Source: CAYNNP01 sp964398215 (GTDB taxonomy: Bacteria; Planctomycetota; Planctomycetia; Pirellulales; Pirellulaceae). Taken from it: a stretch of 12,047 bases of DNA. The position numbers and the translations under genes are program-made. Below, piece by piece: positions 11,934-12,047 of this stretch. The DNA is taken from the NCBI GenBank assembly GCA_964398215.1, contig CAYNNP010000208.1, forward strand, positions 1 to 12,047. Direction: 5' to 3'. The notes under the pieces are model-generated. The model worked only from the letters and a program-made list of their open reading frames with translations. It did no database searches and was not told where the DNA came from. The first letter of the stretch is position 1. Each line of letters begins with the position of its first letter.

Positions 11934-12047
11934 AACCGAGTGATCACTGGTCTTAGATAATCTCTCGTCGTCACAATTCGCTTTGTATTGAGTTTAGCAC
12001 GCAAATCGCTCTCCATTTTTTCTATCTCATCAGGAGCATTTTTGAGA
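11903..12047 (-). CDS. 3' end of an unrecognised gene, truncated by the window edge
   Basis: On the minus strand one frame is open from the right edge for 47 codons to a TGA at 11903-11905, while the other two minus frames hit stops within the first 25 nt. The peptide reads LKNAPDEIEKMESDLRAK at first, then basic and hydrophobic helix (for example TTRDYLRPVITRLLTVLDKSRK at its very end, in part). It has the even, charged amphipathic character of a real C-terminus rather than of a shadow frame. The 5' part lies outside the window. I recognise no family, and 47 open codons could still occur by chance. Confidence 0.45.
   Translation of the reverse strand, partial: LKNAPDEIEKMESDLRAKLNTKRIVTTRDYLRPVITRLLTVLDKSRK

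Overview
The window looks like chromosomal DNA of a planctomycete, probably a Rhodopirellula/Pirellulaceae relative. This is inferred from protein character (a Tat-exported TIM-barrel isomerase, an iduronate-2-sulfatase-like exported sulfatase, a DUF4416 protein, large secreted helical proteins), from an rsmH gene sitting outside any division/cell-wall (dcw) cluster, and from palindromic elements in most of the gene-free gaps. No database search was possible.

Layout. Bases 1-209 are a gene-free leader with an imperfect palindrome and a possible extended -10 promoter. On the plus strand follow a Tat-exported sugar isomerase/epimerase-like gene (210-1133), rsmH 3 nt later (1137-2042), and an enolase-superfamily enzyme (2132-3508). 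From 3550 to 11399 everything is on the minus strand. In transcription order these are a secreted 578-582 aa repeat protein of unknown function (11399 to 9651), ispG/gcpE (9440 to 8295), a two-domain SppA signal peptide peptidase (8053 to 6131), a DUF4416 protein (6128 to 5553), an iduronate-2-sulfatase-like sulfatase (5516 to 4113) and a NUDIX hydrolase of ADP-ribose-pyrophosphatase type (4110 to 3550). The last four are packed tightly enough (2, 36 and 2 nt) to be one operon. At the right edge the 3' end of another minus-strand gene (11903 to beyond 12047) seems to enter the window.

Functional mix. Two genes are conserved housekeeping genes: rsmH (16S rRNA C1402 N4-methylation) and ispG (MEP isoprenoid pathway). 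The rest are export- or degradation-related (SppA, sulfatase, Tat isomerase, secreted repeat protein) or broad-specificity enzymes (enolase superfamily, NUDIX). The neighbours do not form an obvious single pathway.

I found no CRISPR array, transposase, phage gene, rRNA or tRNA, and no clear new defence or biosynthetic system. The most distinctive signals are a three-fold repeat of about 115 residues in the secreted unknown protein, a nested palindromic element of about 209 bp at 11575-11783, a perfect 21-bp inverted repeat between ispG and sppA, a sulfatase whose signature lacks the usual Thr-Gly after CxPSR, and three gene junctions sharing the pattern TAG - 2 or 3 nt - GTG.
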